Part shown: one piece after another, positions 1 through 10,801 of the stretch
How the letters are laid out: every line of letters starts with the position of its first letter
How positions within the stretch are numbered: position 1 is the first letter of the stretch
Assembly: GCA_003971905.1 (NCBI GenBank)
Contig: RSEE01000054.1
Span: 248,001 to 312,000 of the forward strand
Origin: Moniliella sp. 'wahieum'
Lineage: Eukaryota; Basidiomycota; Moniliellomycetes; Moniliellales; Moniliellaceae
DNA length: 64,000 nucleotides
Direction of reading: 5' to 3'
Notes under the pieces: generated by a model
The model's database searches: none
The model's input: the letters and a program-made list of their open reading frames with translations, nothing else
What the model was told of the DNA's origin: nothing
Made by a program: the position numbers and the translations under genes

Positions 1-2830
1 AAATCGCATCGGGTTCAGCCGAACGTTGAAACAACGCATCCAAACCACCAACGCCGGCGCCCGGCCCGCGCGTCACCGCCACTCTCACCTCCCGCACCTG
101 AAACACCCTAGCGAGCACTCCCGCTCTTCCGAAGACAGCGAGACCGTCCCTGACCCCAGCCCCCCGAGGCTGAACGGCATCCAACGCAAGAACTGTTTTT
201 GGACGGTGGCTCGATGGCTTGAAACGCTTGCTCTGATCCTTCCCGCATTCTCCCCAGCCTCCTTTCACATGGCTTTCTCCTTCCTGCTTGCTATCTACTA
301 CCCTGACTCTTTATCTGATTGTAAGCCCCTGCGCCTTTTCGCGCCCAACGGACGCTGCACGTTAACCCTGGCCCTGGCCAGCCTCACCCCGGCTGCTATA
401 TATGGTGAGCGAAGCCAGATGTTCTCACTCCCCATTCGTCCTCTCTCATCTTATCATTCCGTACCTACATACCCCATCATCCTGTTCCAAATATACTCAT
501 TTTGGGCAACTACTTTTGAATCTACCTTGGGGGCACGAGATGCAAACCTTTCTGCATGCCGTGCAGACCAGCAGTGTAGACTTCGTTCGTCCCACTCGAG
601 AGCATTGCGCGTTGATCCTCTTCCATCGCATTGCCCCTCACCTCCCTCCCTCTTTCGCCCTATTATTGTCCTATACGCTCAATTCCTCTCGCGCGCCATG
701 CGCCCCTTCCCTCCGTACAGTTCATGGGACCCCCCCCTGAGCCCGATCGCCCTGTTCCCGTGGCTCCTTGCGGGGCGGCCCTCTGCGGCGTCCGATCCAC
801 TCGCTCCCCCATCACTGCCAGCTCTCTGGCGTATACCGGTTATTGAGGCAGAACAGCGGCGCATCCGTTTCTGCCGTGCAGACGGAAGTCGTGGTCATGA
901 ATACCGTAAGCAGTCAGATGCAAACGGTGCCTGAGGCCTCTGATATTGGGCCCATGTCCCTTGTGACAACGTAGGAGGGCAACGCTCTGGAAAGGAATAA
1001 TCGGAACCAGACCGACCTCACATCCCCCACTTAACGTGTGTGTGAGTAGGTAGATATGCTCATCGCTGCAAGTGAAAGGCACAAAGGTGCGGTGTTACTC
1101 GTCCCACACACATTTTGTTAGGCACACAGGGGTGGGCAACGCGGTAAGGAACGGGCTGTTGAACGGTAACATGGTAATCCATTACCTGGTAGCCACCTAT
1201 TGTATCGATTGTACGAAAAGGTATCGATGAGGCAGGGAGGCCTGTGGACTGCCTTGTGGGCTTGCCCCATATGGTTGGTAGAGTGACTCGGAGCGCACTG
1301 AGGCCTCAGCCTGAGGACTGATAAGGTCTGTGGTTACCAAGGCCAGAGAGGTGCTGGGGCCGCTGAGTGTGGCGAGGGCGGTAAAAAACGGCAAGTGGTG
1401 GTGAGAGCGAGTAAGATCAACAGCGCGTGAGAAGAAGAGGGTGGCGGGAAGGAACGTGGAACACGTTTTAAACGCAGAGCACGTTGAGTACTGCATCATA
1501 CTAAGTACCAATGTTCCGTTGTAACCATATGGTCCTGCCAGGCCAAGCACATGTCTGCAGGCATTGTGCCTGTTGGCCTTTCGGCGAATTAAATGTTCTA
1601 TTGAAAACTACTGGTGCTGTAGGATAGCATCGAGACGCCTATGATGGTCTTCTCTTCGGCAAAAATGCGGAGGGATTGGGGCGTCTTGAACATGGAAATC
1701 ATCGAGATTGTCGATCCTGCATCATGCATCATGCAGAACACTGTGAACACGGTCCGCTATGTACTTTGACAGTGGTGTGGCAATAATGGTCCACGTATGG
1801 GGAGGCAGCTGTTGGCCGTTGGTACAGTACGTTTTCATTGCTTTGGGGGGGCGGGGGGGGGGGGCGCTGCAAAATGTATGCGGGGCACAAGCAAAACTAA
1901 ACCAAACAACCGACACTTGGCGTGGCGGTGGCCACGGGACCGAGCCTACACCGAGCACCGCTCAGGGTGCGTTAGCGTTCGGCCGTTTCGGGCCGCGGGG
2001 ACAACGGGAACAGCGGGGACAGCGGGACAGCGGGGCACCGGAGACGGCAAGTGGTCGCCGCAGGCGGTGGCCAGTGTTTGGCTTTTTTGTGGTAGGAAAC
2101 GAGATGAGATTTGAGAGAAGTGAGCTCTGTGGAACCGGAGACGAGGCACCCGCTGCGAAACAGCGCGGAATAGGCGCCACAGCGTGGTAGGGTCTGGTAG
2201 GGTTTTCGGTTATGCAATGCACTATCATTCACTCGTCCTGGCCAGGCGCCTCTACCTGGGTGTCAACACACCGCCGCGCAACGCCGCAATTGCAGAACAC
2301 AACCGCCGATTCGTTTAAGCTTCCAGGCGCTGAACTTAGAAAAGCCTTTAAGCTTTATCGCTTTATCTGCAGGTGCTCTCCAGGTGACATCTCCGCTTTT
2401 CTTCTCTTCCTTCCAACGCGCAACACATGAAGAGGACGCCACGTCGCAGTTGAATGCACCAACATGCATATACACAAAGAGAACCAACAGAGCGTTCTCA
2501 GCAAATGGAGAGAGGGATGCCAACGAGAGGAGAAGGTATGAATTTTGGTGTGAGGCCAATCGGGTAGGAAGGCAGAAGGGGATAATGAATGTAATGCCCG
2601 CAGGGGGTAGAGGAGCGTGACAGAGTACCAATGTGCTCCGGTGTGTGGGGGAGGGTGAAGACCTTTTGGTAACAAACGAGAGAGGGTGGTATGACCCAGC
2701 CAGCAGGAAACCGCGGCCAGGTATGAATATGACAAGTCATAATGACAGTGGGGAGGAATAAGGAGCGAAATTAAGCCACCAAGAGGGAGGGAACGGGGGA
2801 AAGGCAAGTGTGGTTAATGGAACCGTGGAA
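1..2830. other. gene-poor region, no supported gene
   Basis: I recognise no protein in this stretch. Several open frames exist, the longest being 302 codons at 26-934, but none shows a domain, a signal or a fungal protein-like composition, and the frames overlap heavily on both strands. Visible structure: a TATATAT stretch near 395-401, a G-rich run near 1846-1862, a CATCATGCATCATGC-type word near 1724-1738, and a palindromic CCTCAGCCTGAGG word near 1303-1316. It may be intergenic DNA or decayed repeats. Confidence 0.5.
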
Positions 2831-4165
2831 TCAAGCTGCGCCTTCGTTCGGACCGATCGGAATCCGTTGGCTCGGCGACCGATTCGGACCGTGGAAGGGT
2901 ATTCTTCCGTTTGCGAAAGAGAGGAAGGTGCAGGGCTTGCAGAAAATTTGACCGCGCGCGGCGAAGCGGGGGAAGGGAGGGAGGGGGTGCGTCCCGTTCC
3001 GGCTGGGCCAAGGGTTGTTCCAGGCGTGGCAGCGCCGGCGGCGTTGGAGACAGGGGAAGCGGCAGCGACACTGGTCTTCCAACCGCATCTTATTGGCCTG
3101 TGCGACGCGATCTAGGATCCCATTCAGATCGAGTTGAAGCGACGCCGTCATGGGCGCATGGACGTGCATCGAGGTACGACGCGACAGCCTCGGGACCGAG
3201 CGAGCGCGAGGCGCACAGTCCCCCTTTCCTGCTGGCTCGTTCCTCTTCCCACGCATTCGCCCTCCTGCTTCACCCTCGTCCTCTTCCTCCTCCGTTTCTC
3301 GAGGCGCAGTAAATAAGAAGGACTGGATGTGGGACGGGGCAGATTTAGGTACGGAGAGGGGTTGAGATGCACGCGCGTGGGTGGGGCGACGAAGAACAAA
3401 TGGTGCGCAGCCTGGCGTTGGACTGGCATGGCGGCTTTCCTCGCGTGACTTTCTCCGCGTCCTCGTCTCTCCGTCTAATTGGATGCGAGGCCGCACATCG
3501 AGGGATGGGCGGTCTGCGGGGGCAGAAGGAGGGGGCGAATCGGCCTGGCTACTCGCTTCTTCCGGCAACGGGCGAAGACACAAGCTCGATTCGCGCCGTA
3601 ACGTTTGCAAAGCGTCTTCGAGCCGTTGCAGGGCCACTTGCGGTGATTTAGATACGGGCGTTAGTGGGGTAGGGAGCTTGTGCGGATCGTCACCGAGCGA
3701 AGCTGGCGATAGGGCTGGATGGCTGGGATCGAGCGGCGGGGTAAGTTGATCCCCTGTTACCGCCGTATCCGCGCTTGCTGTCCCCTCTGTTCCGGCTGTA
3801 CTGGAGTCCCAGGAGGGAAGAGCAAGTGCAGGAAGACCGCTAGGCAAGGGCGGTACGGGGGGCAGAGGCAATGTCGGTGTCGGGCCGGGGTTAGAGGTGC
3901 GTCGGGCCCGAGGAGAAATCGAGGATGCGGAGGAGGGGGGGGGCACGGTGACAGTGACTGTCTCGACGGGGTCGCTTTCGTAGCCGGTGGGGTGGAACGA
4001 GCCAGACACGGATACGGCTACGGCGCGTGCGGCCGACTTGGGTGGCATGCCGAGTTGGATGTGGTGGGCAATGGCTTCCATGTCGCTGATGGCAGCGTCC
4101 CATGAGTCGGCGCTGAGGGCGCTAACGAGGCTGTCCTGTCGCCGTCGTTCTCGCGGAAGCGTCAT
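2831..4165 (-). CDS. hypothetical Pro/Ser-rich protein, probably disordered
   Basis: A 444-codon open frame begins with MTLPRERRRQDSLVSALSAD. Roughly residues 1-60 look like an ordered, possibly helical segment containing AISDMEAIAHHIQLGMPPK. The rest is rich in Pro, Ser and Thr, with a polyproline stretch (PTLPLPPVPPLP) and an acidic run (ETEEEEDEGEAGG) followed by basic residues. A last helical-looking stretch, ASLQLDLNGILDRVAQANKM, lies about residue 350. After it the composition changes abruptly to Cys/Arg-rich, so the true C-terminus may be reached through a frameshift or an intron near 3070-3100. No known domain is recognised and no function is proposed. The length and codon pattern favour a real gene over a chance frame. 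Confidence 0.55.
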   Translation of the reverse strand: MTLPRERRRQDSLVSALSADSWDAAISDMEAIAHHIQLGMPPKSAARAVAVSVSGSFHPTGYESDPVETVTVTVPPPSSASSISPRARRTSNPGPTPTLPLPPVPPLPSGLPALALPSWDSSTAGTEGTASADTAVTGDQLTPPLDPSHPALSPASLGDDPHKLPTPLTPVSKSPQVALQRLEDALQTLRRESSLCLRPLPEEASSQADSPPPSAPADRPSLDVRPRIQLDGETRTRRKSREESRHASPTPGCAPFVLRRPTHARASQPLSVPKSAPSHIQSFLFTAPRETEEEEDEGEAGGRMRGKRNEPAGKGDCAPRARSVPRLSRRTSMHVHAPMTASLQLDLNGILDRVAQANKMRLEDQCRCRFPCLQRRRRCHAWNNPWPSRNGTHPLPPFPRFAARGQIFCKPCTFLSFANGRIPFHGPNRSPSQRIPIGPNEGAA

Positions 4166-4898
4166 TGGGGGTGTATGCAGGGGCGCGAAGAGTTGGTGTC
4201 AGAGAGGGAAGAAAAGGAGAAGAGTGGATGGTGGACATGCGCTGCTGGCTTGGGGGGGAAACAGGGCGTAGCCTATCTGCCGCGGGGCGTTGGGCGCGAT
4301 GGTGTAGCCGCAGACTGGGTGCTGGTAGGTGCTGTAGAAACAACACCGCTACGTACCATGCGACGGTGATTTAGCTTTGGGCTTAGCGTATAAGAGGCTT
4401 GAAACGGAAAGCTTAAAGCTTATTAAGTATGCCATCCCATGTCCCAGCCACAACGCTGCCTTGTCCCACCCATCACCCATTACCGGTTACCCATCACCTC
4501 TTCTCCAGGCCGATCACCGAATGCCCACTACTGCCCCGAGCTTGGGTGGTGCCCGGCACTGCACACTGCCCATCTGCCCGGCAGCATCTGCTGAGACTAG
4601 GGAGGTGCGGCATGTGACATGGGGCATGCGACATGTGTCACGTCCGAGGCCGATCTAAGATCTGAGAGATGATCGATGAATATGAATATTCGATCGATGA
4701 ATAAGCTTTGGACTTGGGAGTGTGCCATTCTATTAGCAACCACACTTCTCCATACCAACAGCACCGGCAGCACAATCTCCCTTGCACTTCTCGCATCTCT
4801 ACCGCAATCACTCGCATCACCATCATCCTCACCGCCATCCCCGACGCCAACACCCCCACCACCCACTCCCAGCGCCCAGCCCACGTGTTAGCTGTCCC

Positions 4899-4983
4899 CT
4901 ACAGTACAAGCTAGAGCACGTCCATTTCATTGACAGAGCTTAAGGCTGGGACAGGGGGAACGCTACGTCTAAACCTAATCGTT
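4899..4983 (+). repeat. dispersed repeat, copy 1
   Basis: About 85 bases here match 54820-54902 in the same orientation with a few substitutions and single-base gaps. The most conserved core includes GGCTGGGACAGGGGGAACGC and the preceding GTCCATTTCATTG. Flanking sequences of the two copies are unrelated, so the edges are real. No open frame or terminal inverted repeat is visible. It may be a fragment of a larger mobile or non-coding element. Confidence 0.75.
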
Positions 4984-6257
4984 CATCTTGCGGGGGTATA
5001 GCGTGCGTTTAAAAGTAACTTATTCCTAGTCTGCGATGAGGTCTTAGTAAGGCTTCGGCCTCAGTGAGGTCAGGCCGGATTATTAGGTGTATCGTCCTCG
5101 GTAGCTTCCCACCCTCCCCCGTGCCAACAACGAATCAGACCATTTCATGTGTATACATACTTTCCTCACCTCCACCACACCCCCACCGCCAGGCTTCAGG
5201 AACTTCAAGTGAAGCTTCAGGCCCTTTTCAGGCCCTAGGGGGCACTCCCGCCGTTCCCTCCTAATTTTCTTACTTTGTTTCCCTTTGGGCTCTTTGCGCT
5301 GTCCCTAGCTTGACGAGGGGCATCCCAGATCGTAACGCGCAATGCCTATATTTTTTTTTCAATTGAGACAGGAAACATTACGTTGGATACGCGGATGTGT
5401 CGTCTCGAACCTTACCCTGCCTAGGTCTGTGCGCTGTGCATAACCGGAGGATAACCGGGAACCGGTGCTCTTCTTGAAGAGCATCATCGGCATCGATCAT
5501 CGAGATCATCTTACCTGCCCACCAACGTGCCTCCTAAACCACCAATCATTCATGAATGTTCCACCCCGCTTCGCTCTGAGGGGAAGCTTATATATGTGTG
5601 CTGGGCGCTAGGCACCAACGGTGCAAACTCGGTTCACGTGGTCCTTGCTACGAATGGGGCCGGATCCACATGGGTTTCCAGCGAGACCCGTGAGCGCGGT
5701 AGGGTTCCAATTTCCAGGCGAGACCCCACCAGTCCCCCACCACCCCCACCATTCACTGGTTTTGCAAACAGAGGCACTCAGTACTCATCGTGCACCTGAC
5801 ACCATAAACCAAACATGAACCAACGACATTCAACGCCATCTCGACCGTTGGCAAGTAGCAACCCTCCCGCTTCCCAGTTGTGCCATCGATCCTATTTCCC
5901 CTTGGAGCTTTGGTTGATCTAGCCTCTTGTCCCTCAGTCCAACAGCAGTCCGATGTACGACGGTGGGCCACAGGGCAACACAGCTGAGCTCAGCGCTTCG
6001 CGCTTACTGTGCCTCCTGGGGGCCCACGGGGGACCCCCCCCGCCACCCACAAGTCACGGTGACTCGTGACGCGGTCACTTCACCGCGTGAGCTCCTCTCC
6101 GCTCCAAGTCCCCCGCCCTCTCTTCTTTTGTGACATGGCATGTGACGCATGTGACTGGCCGACCCAACGGGCCCGGGTCCGGACCCGGGTCGCGAAAGCG
6201 ATACGATTGAGCGGATTGAGTGCACCGGCTGACCGCTCAAGGGTTGTTGGGCTTAAG

Positions 6258-6270
6258 GTTCAAGTTGAAC
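6258..6270. repeat. dispersed palindromic word GTTCAAGTTGAAC, copy 1
   Basis: A 13-base palindrome (GTTCAA-G-TTGAAC), followed by GTTGAG. The identical word occurs at 31614-31626 and 59080-59092. No gene start is close to this copy. Confidence 0.6.
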
Positions 6271-6632
6271 GTTGAGCCCCGCTGTGAGCCACTCCGGCTC
6301 AGCGGCTGAGCCCGAATCCTGATACTCATTGGCGGGCATGCTTGTTGCTCGCTCAGGCTCAGTACTCAGTGCCATCAAGGCGGGAACGACCAAGTCGATG
6401 AGAGCAAGGTTATGCAGGTTATGCTGTGGGCGGGCCAGCGAGATGCAAGCCATTGGTAGCTAGCTCTAGCTAATAGTTTGGGGGCCGTACGTGTACGAGG
6501 GGCTGAGCCTGTGTCAACCAAGGTCTCATTAGGGTACGTGATAAGGTTGTCGTGCTAGCGCGGCAAGATAGGATCGGCAAAGGTCAGGAGGTAGGGCGAA
6601 GGCGGAGGCAATTTTGGGGGCGGTAATCAGGC

Positions 6633-6660
6633 TTCAAGGTTCAAGGTTCAAGGTTCAAGG
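6633..6660. repeat. 7-bp tandem array (TTCAAGG)4
   Basis: Four perfect head-to-tail copies of TTCAAGG lie in otherwise non-repetitive intergenic DNA. The TTCAAG core is the same word that recurs through other intergenic stretches of the window. Confidence 0.85.
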
Positions 6661-6958
6661 TCGGAAACTAGAGGCAGGGAAGAGGGGAGAAACGAAGAGG
6701 AAAGCAAGGGATCGGACAACGGGGACGTCACAAAAGGTCTGTAAGACTGAATGGGGAGCGTTCCAGACATTCGGCGTCCAAGCCGTCACGACAGAAGACC
6801 TCGTTGTGCAGGATGCATGATGCAGGTGCAGCACAGAGATGGAGTCAAAAAATGGGCAAAGGAAAGAACAAGAGTCACGCGTGCTACAGGTCGTCAACAG
6901 CGGGAATGATGCTCATTAACCAACACTGTGCATCAATTTGGTGGCCAACGGTGGACTG

Positions 6959-7060
6959 AAGCGAGATAGAGGAAATGATGAGGGGGAAAGGGCGAAGGGG
7001 AGGGAAGAGAAGGGGGGAGAAGAGAAGGGAAGGGGGGAAGGGATGATCGACAACGTGTCA
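6959..7060. repeat. polypurine tract
   Basis: About 100 bases are almost wholly A and G on the plus strand. On the minus strand this is a pyrimidine tract downstream of the KGD2 stop codon, so it lies in its 3' flank. Such tracts can form triplex DNA, but no function is shown. Confidence 0.6.
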
Positions 7061-7213
7061 AGCGTATACCGAGAGGGGGGATAGGGGGTTAGGGGTCAAC
7101 GGTCGAAGCATGATGATCAGTGCAGGGCAAGCCAGGGTGACATGTGGGAGCCAGCCCTTGCCTTCCATCTTATTGGGCAGCAGCCTCCATGCTAGGCCCT
7201 AGGCTGGGGGCAG

Positions 7214-8879
7214 TTAGATCAGCATCGAGGGCAAGTCCTCCAGGTAGTTCTTGAGCTTGACGAGGAAGGTGACCGCTTCACGGCCGTCGAGGAGACGGTG
7301 GTCGTACGTCAGGGCGACGACCATGATGGGGCGAATTTCCACCTTGCCATTGACCACCACGGGTTTCTCCTTGATGCCGTGCATGCCCAAGATGGCCGCG
7401 CCGGGCAGGTTGAGGATGGGCGTGCCAAACAGCGACCCAAACACACCCCCGTTCGAGATGGTAAACGTGCCGCCCTGCATGCTCCAGGGTCAACTTGCCG
7501 TCGCGGCCTTGGTGCCCAGAGCAGCGATCGCCGCCTCAATCTCTACCAGCGACATGGACTCAATGTTGCGCACGACCGGGGTGACGAGACCCTTGGGCGT
7601 CGACACGGCAACGGCCAAGTCAACATAATCGTGGTACGCAATCGTATCGCCCAGACCAGGGCCCTCGATCTGCGCGTTGGCAGCCGGGATCTCCTTGAGC
7701 GCCAGCGCCGACGCCTTGGAGAAGGCACTCATGAAGCCAAGCTTGACGCCAGTCGCCTTCAACACGGCGTCCTTGTGGCGTGCACGGAAGGCCATCAGGC
7801 CGCTCATGTCAATCTCATTGAACGTCGTCAAGCTGGCCGCCGTGTTTTGCGACTGCTTCAACCGTTCCGCAATGCGCAGACGCATCCGGTTCATCTTGAC
7901 CCGGTGCACAGCGCGGCTGCCAGCCACGGGCTTCTCCTCCACAGGAGCAGGCGCAGCATCCTTCTTGGGCGCAGAGGCCGCCGGTTTGGAAGGCGCAGCA
8001 GGCGCAGGCGTGGGGGCTGCGGAGGGGGCAGGAGCAGAAGGAGTAGGGGCGCTGGCTGCAGGCGCGGGTGCGGCAGCAGCGGGTGCCCGCCAGCAGGCGC
8101 GTCCGCAGGCTGGATCTTGAACAGCGGGTGTTCCACCTCGACCGTGTCGCCCTCCTTGGCCAGGGTTTCTTGCACAAAGCCACTGACAGGTGCATTGACG
8201 CTCACATCAATCTTGTCCGTCTCGCGGATGCTGGCCACCTCATCGCCCTCCTTGACGTACTACCCCAGGTTGCTTGAGCCACTGCTTCAGCGTGCCTTCC
8301 GTGATGGACTCGGCGAGCGAGGGAACGTTGACAGTCTGCACAGGGCCCGTGGCCTTGCCTCGCTCGCGCCGGAAGGTCCGGGGCAGCAGGAGCAGGCGAA
8401 GCAGCGGGCGGCTCGGCAGCTTGGGGGGCAGGGGGCAGCAGCGCCGCCAGAAGGAGGAGGACCGGGCTCGATGATAGCAATTTCGTGGCCGACTTCAATG
8501 TTGTCATCGGGGTTGGCCAGCGTCTTGGTCAAAATGCCGCTGACGGGCGCATTGATGCTCACATCAATCTTGTCCGTCTCGACACTGGCGATCTCCTCGC
8601 CCTCCTGGACATACTCGCCGGGCTGTTGAGCCACTGTTTGAGCGTGCCCTCGGTGATGGACTCGGCGAGCTCGGGGACCTTGACCGAGTCGAGCGCATAC
8701 GCAGACGAGTGGAGGCCGCGCAGGGCCAGGGGCGTAGCGGCGGGGCGGCGAGCGCACCGCGAGGCGCGGCGGCCAGGCTCAGCGCACGGGCGGCGGGGAG
8801 GGGGGCGGGGCGGGGGAGGATGCGGGGGCGGGCGCAAGGACGCGGGGAGCGGAGGGGCGGAGAGGCGAGGCGCAAGCAT
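7214..8879 (-). CDS. KGD2: dihydrolipoamide succinyltransferase (2-oxoglutarate dehydrogenase E2), frameshifted
   Basis: This encodes the E2 core of the mitochondrial 2-oxoglutarate dehydrogenase complex, which transfers succinyl groups from lipoate to CoA in the TCA cycle. The chosen start (8879) gives [19 protein letters not shown], an Arg-rich, acid-poor leader ending near [11 protein letters not shown], as expected for mitochondrial import. Two lipoyl domains follow. The first runs from [19 protein letters not shown] to ETDKIDV at about 8560-8690. The second runs from [19 protein letters not shown] to ETDKIDV at about 8130-8330, after a Pro/Ala-rich linker. The catalytic domain begins near [16 protein letters not shown] and ends with [11 protein letters not shown], carrying the active-site His and Asp. 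Eukaryotic KGD2 normally has one lipoyl domain, so the duplication is unusual. At least five frameshifts interrupt the gene. It is divergent from LEU2. Confidence 0.93.
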
Positions 8880-9610
8880 GGCGGCGACGCGGAGGGGAGC
8901 AGCGGTGGTTGGCAGAGCCAGGAGGTGGAGGTGGCTGGCTGCTGCCCAGAAGGTTGCCCAGCGCTGCACAGACCCAGCCAGCCACCGCCCGCCGACGTCA
9001 TCGATCGCTCATCCGCACCGCGCTGGCACCGCGCCGGTCTGTCGGCCGGCACGGCAGCCCTGCACCCCTGGGTGCAGTGGATGCGCACGCTGGTGCTGAC
9101 GGCAGCGCTGCGCTTGCCTCCGCCTGACTAATTGCCCGTGACCACCCGCGACACACTGCCTCTCCGCCGCGCTCCTCCCCATAATCTTCCGCCGCCGCGC
9201 CCCTTGCACCGCTCCCGGGCCCCTCCGACAGCTCTCCGCATTCCGCCCAGCCTGTTCCGCCCGCACGTCTTGCTTACGTTTCCACTGCAGGAGTGGGCGC
9301 ATGCATGCCGGCCCACTCCAGCTCATCCGCACCGACGGGTGGGCGCCGCTGTTGCAATGTTCACGCCATGCGCGGAGAAGTGTGGGTGGCCGTGGAGAAT
9401 TGCTGCTGCGGAGAAGCAACGCCTATGGGCGGACATGGCACACACTGCCCCTGTGCCTGTCGTCGCTTCACGTTTCGCCGCGTAGTCAAGCGGACTTGGC
9501 TGGGCCCACCACACAGTGCCGCCGGCAGCAGCCCCTCCCTCCCTGCCTCTCCACCACCACCAACCACTACCTCCCTCCCCCCTCCCCTGTTGTCTTTGTT
9601 TGTTCCCGCC
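8880..9610. other. divergent KGD2-LEU2 promoter region
   Basis: The 731 bases between the two divergent start codons hold both promoters. No gene is supported. The word CACTGCCCCTGTGC at 9443-9456 is the exact reverse complement of a word upstream of YOP1 (15258-15271). Pyrimidine-rich DNA (9515-9600) precedes the LEU2 start. Confidence 0.6.
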
Positions 9611-10801
9611 ATGTCCAAGACGTTCACATTGCTGTTCTTCCCGGCGACGGCATCGGGCCCGAAATCGTGGCCGAGGCCAGCCGCATCCTCGAGCTCGTTG
9701 CGTCCAAGAGCGACTTTGACCTCAAGCTCACCTCCTACGACTTTGGCGGCGCCGCCATCGACTCGTCCGGCGACCCTTACCCCACCAAGACGCGCGAGGC
9801 ATGCAAGGTTGCTGACGCCATTCTGCTTGGTACGCCTTTCCCCCCTGTTTTCTCTCCTTTTCCCCCTCCCCCCCTAACAACCCACGTGAAATCCAGGTGC
9901 CGTTGGCGGGCCCAAGTGGGGCGTGGGCAAGGTGCGCCCGAGCAAGGCTTGCTAGCCATCCGCAAGGAACGACCTCTACGCCAACATTCGTCCGGCCTCC
10001 TTCATCTCGGACTCGCTTGTGGAGCACTCGCCGTTGCGCCCGAGATTGTTCGTGGCACGGACGTGTGATTGTGGTGCGGGAGCTGGTCAAGGGCTTGTAC
10101 TTTGGCTCGCGTACCGAGGCGGACCTGTCGAGGCAGCAAGGGGGAAGCGGTGGACCAGATGGTGTACGACCGGGCGGACGTGGAACGGATCACGCGCCTG
10201 GCTGCCTACTTGGCCCTCCAGCACAACCCCCCGCTGCCTATTCACTCGATTGACAAGGCCAATGTGCTGGCCACCAGCCGGCTGTGGCGTAAGGTCGTCA
10301 CAGACACGCTCGAGAAGGAGTTTGGGGACAAGAACATTCCCCTCGACCATCACCTGGTTGACAGTGCGGCGATGCTGATGGTGAGCAACCCGCGCAAGCT
10401 CAATGGCATTCTCCTTACCGAGAACATGTTTGGCGACATTCTCTCGGACGAATCCAGTGTCCTGCCCGGCTCGTTGGGGCTGCTGCCTTCTGGCTCTCTG
10501 TCTGCCCTGCCCGACGGCAAGAACCGGTGCAATGGCATCTACGAGCCCATCCATGGTTCGGCGCCCGACATTGCCGGGAAAGGGATTGCCAACCCCATTG
10601 GGACCATCTTGTCGGCCGCGCTCTTGCTCCGCTGGTCCTCGCCCAGCCGGCCGCAGCAGAGAAGGTGGAGGCGGCGGTGCGCAAGGTGCTGGATGCTCCG
10701 GAGATTGGCGGGGCGGCCTGCGGACACGCGACTTGGGTGGCCAAACGTCGACCAAGGAGATGGGCCAGGCGATCTACGAGGAGTTGGAGAAGCTGCTGTA
10801 A
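9611..10801 (+). CDS. LEU2: 3-isopropylmalate dehydrogenase, frameshifted, one intron
   Basis: The enzyme oxidatively decarboxylates 3-isopropylmalate with NAD+ in leucine biosynthesis. The start ATG at 9611 gives MSKTF, and one base slip later the frame reads [20 protein letters not shown], the family's N-terminal motif. A phase-1 intron (9830-9896, 67 nt, GT-AG, CTAAC branch site) splits ILLG from AVGGPKWG. Downstream are [20 protein letters not shown] and EIVRGTDV. Further on are [20 protein letters not shown], the Mg/substrate-binding motif, and the signature region [20 protein letters not shown]. The C-terminus reads [16 protein letters not shown]. The length is normal for the family once about five single-base slips are allowed for. 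The product is probably cytosolic, because no targeting leader is evident from this start. Confidence 0.95.

Larger units (their letters stand above)
4166..7213. other. repeat-rich intergenic region
   Basis: No gene is supported here. The stretch holds one copy of a dispersed repeat (4899-4983), a palindromic GTTCAAGTTGAAC word (6258-6270), a 7-bp tandem array (6633-6660), an ATGCATGATGCA-type word near 6811-6824, GATCGATGA words near 4671-4700, and a long purine-rich tract on the plus strand (about 6959-7060). Some of the last 300 bases must be the 3' flank of the minus-strand KGD2 gene. Confidence 0.6.

Noticed and set aside
26-934. 302-codon plus-strand open frame at the left end
   Set aside because: No domain, signal or conserved-looking segment; the composition looks like translated GC-rich intergenic DNA, and overlapping frames are as long.
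7298-8629. 443-codon plus-strand frame
   Set aside because: It is antisense to KGD2 across its whole length; the minus strand has unmistakable lipoyl and catalytic motifs.
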